Shown one piece after another: positions 4,513 through 10,649 of a stretch of DNA of 10,649 nucleotides (positions are counted from its first letter, which is position 1; each line of letters begins with the position of its first letter). The position numbers and the translations under genes are program-made. A model generated the notes under the pieces. The model was not told the DNA's origin and searched no databases. It saw nothing but the letters and a program-made list of their open reading frames with translations. The DNA comes from an uncultured Macromonas sp. (GTDB lineage Bacteria > Pseudomonadota > Gammaproteobacteria > Burkholderiales > Burkholderiaceae), in NCBI GenBank assembly GCA_946481585.1, contig CAMLOF010000085.1:1-10649 (forward strand). The letters are read 5' to 3'.

Positions 4513-7482
4513 ATGTTGCTGACCAAGAAAAATCCAAACCACACCAGTGCAGCCCGGGCTGAAGCCGGTGCAGGTTTCGTTCAGAGCCTGCGGCGAGGCT
4601 TCGCGCACGCACTGCCCACCATGGACCGTCGTGCCTTCCTGCGCCGTTCAGGCCTGGGCGTAGGCGTGGGCCTGGCTGCCTCGCAGCTCACGCTGGTTAA
4701 GAAGGCCAAGGCTGCGTCCGGCGGTTCCATCGACGGCACTGGCAAGATCGAAGTCAAGCGCACCGTCTGTACACACTGCTCGGTGGGCTGCGCGATTGAC
4801 GCCGTGGTGGAAAACGGCGTGTGGACCCGGCAAGAGCCGGTGTTCGATTCGCCCATCAACCTGGGTGCTCACTGCGCCAAGGGCGCCTCCATTCGCGAGC
4901 ACGGCCATGGCGAATACCGCCTGCGCTATCCCATGAAGCTGGTCAACGGCAAGTACCAGCGCATTGGTTGGGACCAGGCTCTGGAAGAGATCACCGCCCG
5001 CATGAAGGAGCTGCGTGAAGCCACCGGCCCCGACAGCGTGTACTTCGTGGGCTCTTCCAAGCACAGCAACGAGCAGGCCTACCTGCTGCGCAAGTTCGTC
5101 AGCTTCTGGGGCTCCAACAACTGCGACCACCAGGCCCGCATCTGTCACTCCACCACGGTGGCCGGCGTGGCCAACACCTGGGGTTACGGGGCCATGACCA
5201 ACTCGTACAACGACATGCAGAACAGCAAGGTCGCTCTGTACATCGGCTCCAACGCCGCCGAGGCGCACCCCGTGTCCATGCTGCACATGCTGCACGCCAA
5301 GGAAACCGGCTGCAAGATGATCGTGGTGGACCCGCGTTTCACCCGCACGGCGGCCAAGGCTGACGAGTATGTGCGCATCCGCTCGGGCACCGATATTCCG
5401 TTCCTGTTCGGTCTGCTGTACCACATCTTCAAGAACGGCTGGGAAGACAAGAAGTACATCAACGACCGCGTGTACGGCATGGATGCCGTCAAGGCCGACG
5501 TGCTGGCCAAGTGGACGCCAGACAAGGTGGAAGAGGCCTGCGGCGTGAAAGAAGAGCAGATGCTGCGCGTGGCCACGATGCTGCACGAGAACAGCCCCGG
5601 CACCATCGTCTGGTGCATGGGCCAGACGCAGCACACCATCGGTAACGCCATGGTGCGTGCCTCGTGCATTCTGCAACTGGCCCTGGGCAACGTGGGCAAG
5701 AGCGGCGGCGGCACCAACATCTTCCGTGGCCACGACAACGTGCAGGGCGCCACCGACGTGGGCCCCAACCCCGACTCGCTGCCCGGCTACTACGGCCTGG
5801 CCGCAGGTTCCTGGAAGCACTTTGCCGCCACCTGGGGCGTGGACTACGACTGGATCAAGAGCAAGTACGCCGAAGGCATGATGGAAAAGCCCGGCATCAC
5901 CGTCTCGCGCTGGATTGACGGTGTGCTGGAAAACAAGGAAGCCGTGGACCAGGGCTCCAACATCCGTGGCATGTTCTTCTGGGGGCACGCGCCCAACTCA
6001 CAGACGCGCGGCCTCGAGATGAAACGCGCCATGGACAAGCTCGACCTGCTGGTGGTGATCGACCCCTATCCGTCGGCCACCGCCGCCATGGCCGCCATGC
6101 CCGGCAAGCCCGAGGACCTCAACCCCAAGCGCGCTGTCTACTTGCTGCCCGCAGCCACGCAGTTCGAGACCAGCGGTTCCTGCACTGCGTCCAACCGCTC
6201 CATCCAGTGGCGCGACAAGGTGATCGAACCCCTGTGGGAGAGCCGCACCGACCACATGATCATGTACCAGTTCGCCCAGAAGCTCGGCTTCGACAAGGAA
6301 CTGGTCAAGAACTACAAGATGCAGAAGGTCAAGGGCATGGACGAGCCCGTGCCCGAAGACATCCTGCGCGAAATCAACAAGTGCGTCTGGACCATTGGCT
6401 ACACCGGCCAGAGCCCCGAGCGCCTGAAAGCCCACATGCGCCACATGAACGCCTTCGATGTGAAGACGCTCAAGTGCAAGGGCAAGGTGGTGGACAAGGA
6501 AACCGGTTACGACATGTCCGGTGACTATTTCGGCTTGCCGTGGCCCTGCTACGGCACGCCCGAGATGAAGCACCCGGGCTCGCCCAACCTGTACGACACC
6601 TCCAAGCACGTGATGGATGGTGGCGGCAACTTCCGCGCCAACTTCGGTGTCGAGAAGGACGGCGTCAGCCTGCTGGCTGCCGATGGCTCGCACTCCCTGG
6701 GTGCCGAGATCACCACCGGCTACCCCGAGTTGACCGATGAGCTGCTCAAGAAGCTGGGCTGGTGGGAAGAACTCACCGATGCCGAAAAGGCCAAGGCTGA
6801 GGGCAAGAACTGGAAGACCGATTCGAGCGGCGGCCTTATCCGTGTGTTCATGAAGCACGGCTGCCACCCCTTCGGCAACGCCAAGGCACGCGCCGTGGTG
6901 TGGAACTTCCCCGACCCCATCCCGCAGCACCGTGAGCCCATCTACGGCACCCGTCCGGACCTGGTGGCCAAGTACCCCAGCCACGACGACCAGAAGAACC
7001 GCTGGCGCCTGCCCATCCTCTACAAGACGCTGCAGCAGAAGAACGTGGACGACAAGCTCTACGAGAAATTCCCGCTGATCATGACGTCTGGCCGCCTGGT
7101 GGAATACGAGGGCGGCGGGGAGGAAACCCGCTCCAACCCCTGGCTGGCAGAACTGCAGCAGGAGATGTTCGTGGAGATCAACCCTGGTGCAGCCGCACAA
7201 CGCGGCATCCGCAACGGCGAACGCGTTTGGGTGAGCACGCCCACCGGCGCACGCATCAACGTGCAGGCCCTGGTGACCGAGCGCGTGGGCCCCGACACCG
7301 TGTTCCTGCCCTTCCACTTCTCTGGCCGCTGGCAGGGCGTGGACATGAAGGCGCACTACCCGGAAGGCGCTGCGCCCATCGTGCGCGGCGAGGCGGTCAA
7401 CACCGCCACCACCTACGGTTACGACATCGTGACCATGATGCAAGAAACCAAGACCACCATCTGCAACGTAGAAAAAGCGTAA
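4513..7482 (+). CDS. fdhA: Formate dehydrogenase alpha subunit, molybdopterin-dependent, cysteine type
   Basis: This catalytic subunit oxidises formate to CO2. The 989-residue protein has a 36-residue pre-leader and then a twin-arginine motif (DRRAFLRRSG, 38-47), hydrophobic stretch and likely AKA cleavage near 65-67, implying folded export to the periplasm. The N-terminal [4Fe-4S] ligands are Cys86, Cys89, Cys93 and Cys121, followed by the electron-relay Lys123. The molybdenum ligand is Cys211 next to His212 in ARICHSTTVAG; its codon is TGT (5143-5145), so no selenocysteine insertion is needed. Bis-MGD-binding regions follow, and the C-terminal molydopterin dinucleotide-binding domain (about 850-985) includes PLIMTSGRLVEYEGGGEETR. 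Length fits the FdnG/FdoG-type family (about 980-1015). The beta subunit follows after 12 nt and gamma further on, making the usual membrane complex. Function is very secure; the symbol is generic. Confidence 0.97.
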   Translation: MLLTKKNPNHTSAARAEAGAGFVQSLRRGFAHALPTMDRRAFLRRSGLGVGVGLAASQLTLVKKAKAASGGSIDGTGKIEVKRTVCTHCSVGCAIDAVVENGVWTRQEPVFDSPINLGAHCAKGASIREHGHGEYRLRYPMKLVNGKYQRIGWDQALEEITARMKELREATGPDSVYFVGSSKHSNEQAYLLRKFVSFWGSNNCDHQARICHSTTVAGVANTWGYGAMTNSYNDMQNSKVALYIGSNAAEAHPVSMLHMLHAKETGCKMIVVDPRFTRTAAKADEYVRIRSGTDIPFLFGLLYHIFKNGWEDKKYINDRVYGMDAVKADVLAKWTPDKVEEACGVKEEQMLRVATMLHENSPGTIVWCMGQTQHTIGNAMVRASCILQLALGNVGKSGGGTNIFRGHDNVQGATDVGPNPDSLPGYYGLAAGSWKHFAATWGVDYDWIKSKYAEGMMEKPGITVSRWIDGVLENKEAVDQGSNIRGMFFWGHAPNSQTRGLEMKRAMDKLDLLVVIDPYPSATAAMAAMPGKPEDLNPKRAVYLLPAATQFETSGSCTASNRSIQWRDKVIEPLWESRTDHMIMYQFAQKLGFDKELVKNYKMQKVKGMDEPVPEDILREINKCVWTIGYTGQSPERLKAHMRHMNAFDVKTLKCKGKVVDKETGYDMSGDYFGLPWPCYGTPEMKHPGSPNLYDTSKHVMDGGGNFRANFGVEKDGVSLLAADGSHSLGAEITTGYPELTDELLKKLGWWEELTDAEKAKAEGKNWKTDSSGGLIRVFMKHGCHPFGNAKARAVVWNFPDPIPQHREPIYGTRPDLVAKYPSHDDQKNRWRLPILYKTLQQKNVDDKLYEKFPLIMTSGRLVEYEGGGEETRSNPWLAELQQEMFVEINPGAAAQRGIRNGERVWVSTPTGARINVQALVTERVGPDTVFLPFHFSGRWQGVDMKAHYPEGAAPIVRGEAVNTATTYGYDIVTMMQETKTTICNVEKA

Positions 7483-7494
7483 GGAGACACAGAC

Positions 7495-8100
7495 ATGGCA
7501 AGAATGAAATTCATCTGTGACGCCGAGCGCTGCATCGAGTGCAACGGCTGCGTCACCGCCTGCAAGAACGAGCACGAGGTGCCCTGGGGCGTCAACCGCC
7601 GCCGCGTGGTCACCATCAACGACGGTGTGCCCGGCGAAAAATCCATCTCGGTGGCGTGCATGCACTGCTCCGACGCGCCCTGCATGGCCGTGTGCCCGGT
7701 GCAGTGCTTCTACCGCACCGACGAAGGCGTGGTGCTGCACGACAAGGACGTCTGCATCGGCTGCGGCTACTGCAGCTACGCCTGCCCGTTCGGTGCGCCG
7801 CAGTTCCCCTCGCAAGGCACGTTCGGCGTGCGCGGCAAGATGGACAAGTGCACCTTCTGCGCCGGCGGCCCCGAGGCCAACGGCAGCCAGGCCGAATTCG
7901 AGAAATACGGCCGCAACCGCTTGGCCGAGGGCAAGCTGCCCGCCTGTGCCGAGATGTGCTCCACCAAGGCCCTGTTGGCCGGTGATGGCGACGTGGTTGC
8001 CGACATCTTCCGCACCCGCGTGGTCCAGCGCGGCAAGGGTGCCGAGGTCTGGGGCTGGGGCACCGCCTACGGCAGCCAGTCTTCCGCGAAAGGAGCCTGA
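7495..8100 (+). CDS. fdh3B: Formate dehydrogenase beta subunit (FDH3 type), four [4Fe-4S] clusters
   Basis: This electron-transfer subunit carries electrons from the alpha subunit to the cytochrome b subunit. The 201 residues contain 18 cysteines, 16 of them in ferredoxin-like groups: Cys13/16/19/23, Cys55/58/63/67, Cys87/90/93/97 and Cys119/122/151/155. That suits four [4Fe-4S] clusters. Cys8 and Cys71 are extra. Unlike E. coli FdnH (about 294 residues) it has no C-terminal membrane helix, so it should be held by the other subunits. It has no signal peptide and is presumably exported with the Tat-bearing alpha subunit. AAGGAG overlaps the alpha stop codon and sits nine bases before the ATG, indicating tight coupling. 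Confidence 0.95.
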   Translation: MARMKFICDAERCIECNGCVTACKNEHEVPWGVNRRRVVTINDGVPGEKSISVACMHCSDAPCMAVCPVQCFYRTDEGVVLHDKDVCIGCGYCSYACPFGAPQFPSQGTFGVRGKMDKCTFCAGGPEANGSQAEFEKYGRNRLAEGKLPACAEMCSTKALLAGDGDVVADIFRTRVVQRGKGAEVWGWGTAYGSQSSAKGA

Positions 8101-8102
8101 CC

Positions 8103-8351
8103 ATGATGCGCCAACGCACTTTCTTGGCTGTTTCGGCCGCTGTGGCTGCCCTGTTGCTCGGGGCCTGTGGCGAAAAGCCCCAGGGCATGGGCGGCATCAA
8201 GTCTGACAGCGCGCCCAGCAACGGCGTGGGCACCAGCCAGTACGCCGCGCCGGGCTGGAAGGCGGGCGACGCCAACGCCTGGCAGCAGCAACTGCGCGCC
8301 CGCGCCCAATACGGGCAGAACGAATACAACCGTACCGCTGCAAAGCAGTGA
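8103..8351 (+). CDS. Small lipoprotein encoded within the formate dehydrogenase operon
   Basis: This 82-residue protein has a lipoprotein signal: MMRQRTFLAVSAAVAALLLGAC, lipobox LGAC with lipidated Cys22. Gly follows at position +2, favouring outer-membrane sorting under the E. coli rule. The mature part (about 60 residues) is hydrophilic, Gly/Ser-rich at first, then GWKAGDANAWQQQLRARAQYGQNEYNR, which could form one amphipathic helix. AAAGGAG (8089-8095) lies seven bases before the ATG at 8103, two bases after the beta stop; a second ATG at 8106 is possible. It sits between the beta and gamma genes with tight spacing, so it is surely co-expressed with the enzyme. I recognise no characterised family. 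An assembly or anchoring role is only a guess. Confidence 0.8.
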   Translation: MMRQRTFLAVSAAVAALLLGACGEKPQGMGGIKSDSAPSNGVGTSQYAAPGWKAGDANAWQQQLRARAQYGQNEYNRTAAKQ

Positions 8352-8361
8352 GGAGAGACGC

Positions 8362-9567
8362 ATGACAGGCTCTCTAACCTTAGACAGTGCAAGGCGCTGG
8401 CTGGCGGGTGGCTGCATGGCCGCCTGTCTGGCCCTGGCCGCGCCGCTGGCGTGGGCTCAGGCAGCGCCTGCCGACGCCGCTGCGCCCGCTGCAGCGCCCA
8501 CGGCTGCAACCGGCATCCAGCATGGCAACATTCTGGACATCACCGACGCTGCTTCCAAACCCGGCTACGCCGAGCAAAGCAACGCCGAGCGTGCCAAGGT
8601 GCAACCTGGCAACAACGCTCCGGTGTGGCGCCAGGTGGGGCAGGGCACCACGGGTGTGACCAACTTCCCGTACTCGGAATATGGCACCCTGGTCCAGCCC
8701 TTCGTCAAGTACCCAGGTTCTGGCTACACCAACGCGGGCGAGGCCTGGCGGCAGGTGCGCAACCAGATCATCCTGCCCTACGGCGGCTCGCTGATGCTGA
8801 TCGTGCTGGTGGCCATTGCACTCTTCTATTTCAAGAAGGGCACCTTGCAGCTTCACGGCAAGGAAACGGGCCGTCTGATCGAGCGCTTCACCTATTTCGA
8901 GCGCGCGGCGCACTGGGTCAACGCCATTGCCTTCGTGGCACTGGCGGTGTCGGGCATCGTCATGGCGTTCGGCCAGTACTTCATCCTGCCGGTCATCGGC
9001 ACCACGCTGTTCGGCTGGCTTACCTACGCGCTCAAGAACATCCACAACTTCACAGGGCCGCTGTTTGCCGTGTCGCTGGTCGTGGTCATCCTCACCTTCG
9101 TGAAGGACAACCTGCCGCGCAAGGAAGACATCACCTGGCTGCTCAAAGGCGGCGGCCTGCTGGGTTCGCATGAAGTGCCTTCGCACCGCTTCAATGCTGG
9201 CGAAAAGGTGCTGTTCTGGGCGGGTGTGTTCCTGTTTGGCTTGGTGGTGGTGGGCTCTGGTCTGGTGCTGGACAAGGTCATCCCCGGTCTGGCGTACCTG
9301 CGCGCCGACATGCAGATCGCCCACATGATCCATGCCAGCGCTGCGGTCATCATGATGGTCATGTTCATGGGACACATCTACATGGGTACCATCGGCATGC
9401 AAGGCGCCTACAACGCCATGAAGACCGGCTACGTTGATGAAACCTGGGCCAAGGAGCACCACGAGCTCTGGCACGACGACATCAAGGCCGGCAAGATCCC
9501 TGCCCAGCGCAGCGCGCCCGCATCGTCTGGCGCCGCGGTGGTGCCGGGTGCCTCCGCCAAAGCCTGA
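8362..9567 (+). CDS. Formate dehydrogenase gamma subunit, cytochrome b556, with long N-terminal periplasmic region
   Basis: This membrane subunit anchors the complex and passes electrons to quinone through two b haems. The 401-residue protein starts at the ATG at 8362, preceded by AGGAG at 8351-8355 overlapping the upstream stop. It has a signal peptide with likely cleavage at AWA|Q (32/33), then about 105 residues that are probably periplasmic. Five hydrophobic helices follow, near 138-157, 186-205, 230-248, 283-303 and 321-342. The last four match the FdnI core. Likely haem ligands are His184 (ERAAHWVNA), His228 (NIHNFTG), His324 (HMIHAS) and His338 (GHIYMG). It is nearly twice as long as E. 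coli FdnI (about 217 residues) because of both terminal extensions. The polar tail from about 355 ends Ala/Ser-rich. Family assignment is secure; the exact cleavage site is not. Confidence 0.94.
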   Translation: MTGSLTLDSARRWLAGGCMAACLALAAPLAWAQAAPADAAAPAAAPTAATGIQHGNILDITDAASKPGYAEQSNAERAKVQPGNNAPVWRQVGQGTTGVTNFPYSEYGTLVQPFVKYPGSGYTNAGEAWRQVRNQIILPYGGSLMLIVLVAIALFYFKKGTLQLHGKETGRLIERFTYFERAAHWVNAIAFVALAVSGIVMAFGQYFILPVIGTTLFGWLTYALKNIHNFTGPLFAVSLVVVILTFVKDNLPRKEDITWLLKGGGLLGSHEVPSHRFNAGEKVLFWAGVFLFGLVVVGSGLVLDKVIPGLAYLRADMQIAHMIHASAAVIMMVMFMGHIYMGTIGMQGAYNAMKTGYVDETWAKEHHELWHDDIKAGKIPAQRSAPASSGAAVVPGASAKA

Positions 9568-9574
9568 CCACACC

Positions 9575-10471
9575 ATGCTGTTGACCGAACCCTGCCTCCA
9601 AGTGCTCGAAACAGGGCTGCCTCGCCAGCCCCTGCCGAGTCTCACGTGCGCCAGCGCCCCGCTGACGCGGGAGGTGGTGGTGGTCAACGAATACGGCGAG
9701 CGCCGCACCACATCCATCCCGGCCGAGCGCGACCTCACCGTCTACGTGGACAAGCGCGAGCTCGTCACGCTGATGACGCTGGGCGCCCACCCCGAATGGC
9801 TGGTGTTGGGCTACCTGCGCAACCAGCGGCTGATCGATTCCGTGCACGACATCGAGTCCATCACCGTCGATTGGGACGTGGGCGCGGCCTCGGTGAAAAC
9901 GCGCCACGGCATCGACGCCATCGAAGAGCGCACCTCGCGCCGCGTGGTCACCACCGGTTGCGGGCAGGGCAGTGTGTTCGGCGGTTTGATGGACGACGTG
10001 GACCGCATCCGACTGTCGCCCGAGGCAACGCTGCGCCAGTCCGAGCTGTACCAGGTGGTCAAGGCCATTCGCGAGCAGGAGTCGGTTTACAAGACATCTG
10101 GCTCGGTGCACGGCTGTGCGCTGTTCCGTGGTGCCGAAATGCTGCTGTTCGTGGAGGACGTGGGCCGCCACAACGCGGTGGACACGATCGCTGGCTGGAT
10201 GTGGCTGCAGGACCCCGCCGCCATGGACGGCGCTGACAAGGTCTTCTACACCACGGGCCGCCTGACGAGCGAGATGGTCATCAAGGCCGCGCAGATGGGC
10301 GTGCCGGTGGTGGTGTCGCGCAGCGGCACCACGCAGATGGGCCTGGAGGTGGCCGAGCGCGTTGGGCTGTGCGCCATCGGGCGTGCCACCAACCAGCGTT
10401 TTCTGTGCTTCACGCACCCCCAGCGGCTGGTGCACGACGTGGAAGTGCAGCGGCCTTTGCACGCCGTCTGA
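9575..10471 (+). CDS. fdhD: FdhD, sulfurtransferase required for formate dehydrogenase activity
   Basis: FdhD moves sulfur from a cysteine desulfurase (IscS in E. coli) onto the molybdenum cofactor before it enters formate dehydrogenase, and acts in the cytoplasm. The 298-residue protein has the family's landmarks: RELVTLMTLGAHPEWLVLGYL (61-81), the loop with Cys129 (TTGCGQG, 127-132), SGSVHGCALF (175-184), EDVGRHNAVD (194-203) and GRLTSEMVIKAA (228-239). E. coli FdhD has a two-cysteine loop; here only Cys129 is present at that site. The ATG at 9575 comes seven bases after the gamma stop and has no clear Shine-Dalgarno, so translation probably depends on coupling. A GTG at 9602 is a weaker alternative start. 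Being last in the operon fits co-production of enzyme and maturation factor. Confidence 0.94.
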   Translation: MLLTEPCLQVLETGLPRQPLPSLTCASAPLTREVVVVNEYGERRTTSIPAERDLTVYVDKRELVTLMTLGAHPEWLVLGYLRNQRLIDSVHDIESITVDWDVGAASVKTRHGIDAIEERTSRRVVTTGCGQGSVFGGLMDDVDRIRLSPEATLRQSELYQVVKAIREQESVYKTSGSVHGCALFRGAEMLLFVEDVGRHNAVDTIAGWMWLQDPAAMDGADKVFYTTGRLTSEMVIKAAQMGVPVVVSRSGTTQMGLEVAERVGLCAIGRATNQRFLCFTHPQRLVHDVEVQRPLHAV

Positions 10472-10484
10472 CGTACCCGTTCCT

Positions 10485-10649
10485 TCAAACCATTTCCAGG
10501 TAGCGCGCCAGTTCCCAGTCCGTCACGGCCTGGCTGAAGCGCCGCCATTCCCATCGCCGCGTCTGCACGAAGTGGTTGACGAAGGCGTCGCCCAGCAGTT
10601 CGCGCGCCAGCGTTGAGCCGTCCATCGCGTCCGTGGCCTCGGCCAGGGT
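10485..10649 (-). CDS. Glutamine synthetase-family protein, C-terminal end (partial)
   Basis: Read on the minus strand, the last 54 codons of a gene that runs off the window edge end at a TGA (10485-10487). The product ends in WEWRRFSQAVTDWELARYLEMV, preceded by LGDAFVNHFVQTRRWEWRRF. This resembles the C-terminus of glutamine synthetase-family enzymes, including the gamma-glutamylpolyamine synthetase (PuuA) and GlnT types, where a VTDWE..RY motif near the end is characteristic. The catalytic core is outside the window, so the true substrate (ammonia versus an amine) cannot be judged. The gene converges on fdhD with only 13 nt between stop codons, leaving no room for a terminator in the gap, and shows no functional link to formate metabolism. 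Confidence 0.85.
   Translation of the reverse strand, partial: TLAEATDAMDGSTLARELLGDAFVNHFVQTRRWEWRRFSQAVTDWELARYLEMV

Noticed and set aside
5998..7815. 605-codon open frame on the minus strand opposite the formate dehydrogenase alpha and beta genes
   Set aside because: It spans a real gene junction in antisense, has Val/His/Gly-biased composition and no recognisable domain.
8380..9738. 452-codon open frame on the minus strand opposite the gamma subunit
   Set aside because: Antisense artefact of high GC content; the plus strand encodes conserved haem-ligand helices.
10472..10484. Shared terminator between fdhD and the glutamine synthetase-family gene
   Set aside because: Only 13 bases separate the stop codons and they form no stem.
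1..10649. CRISPR array, tRNA or rRNA gene, insertion sequence, prophage or defence system
   Set aside because: No spaced repeats, cloverleaf, rRNA-like sequence, transposase, integrase or target-site duplication could be seen; the window is ordinary metabolic and regulatory gene content.

Overview
The window is GC-rich, densely coding DNA that reads as a betaproteobacterium, most likely of the Comamonadaceae (Acidovorax, Hydrogenophaga or Rhodoferax type). This rests on the composition, on the gene set of a membrane-bound 'FDH3-type' formate dehydrogenase, and on an intergenic hairpin element at about 2303-2383 that resembles a repeat I remember from Comamonadaceae genomes. The family assignment is an inference.

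Layout. Positions 1-136 hold a 9-bp stem-loop and possibly the tail of a plus-strand gene. The left third (137-3808, minus strand) encodes a two-component system: an NtrC-type response regulator (GTG start at 3808, stop at 2384), then a Cache-domain sensor histidine kinase (start 2302, stop 137). A 408-bp divergent intergenic region (3809-4216) separates it from a plus-strand operon. In order, that operon encodes a small Tat-signal protein (4217-4435), the molybdenum formate dehydrogenase catalytic subunit (4513-7482), a four-cluster iron-sulfur beta subunit (7495-8100), a small lipoprotein (8103-8351), a cytochrome b gamma subunit (8362-9567) and the sulfurtransferase FdhD (9575-10471). At the right edge, converging on fdhD, is the C-terminus of a glutamine synthetase-family protein (10485-10649, minus strand).

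How the genes work together. The alpha subunit carries a twin-arginine leader and should oxidise formate in the periplasm at a bis-MGD molybdenum centre with a cysteine ligand (TGT codon, not UGA/selenocysteine). Electrons should pass through the beta subunit's four [4Fe-4S] clusters to the di-haem cytochrome b and into the quinone pool. FdhD sulfurates the molybdenum cofactor. The small Tat protein and the lipoprotein are probably accessory or structural factors of unknown role. The divergent two-component system is the obvious candidate regulator of the operon.

Most unusual point. The response regulator keeps the receiver domain, Walker motifs and FIS-type helix-turn-helix, but its sigma-54 contact loop (normally GAFTGA) reads QSSQGQ, with alignment length preserved. 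I also found no convincing -24/-12 promoter upstream of the formate dehydrogenase operon, while a sigma-70-like promoter is present. This suggests a bEBP-like regulator that no longer works through sigma-54. A second point of interest is a hairpin that would sequester the histidine kinase Shine-Dalgarno sequence.
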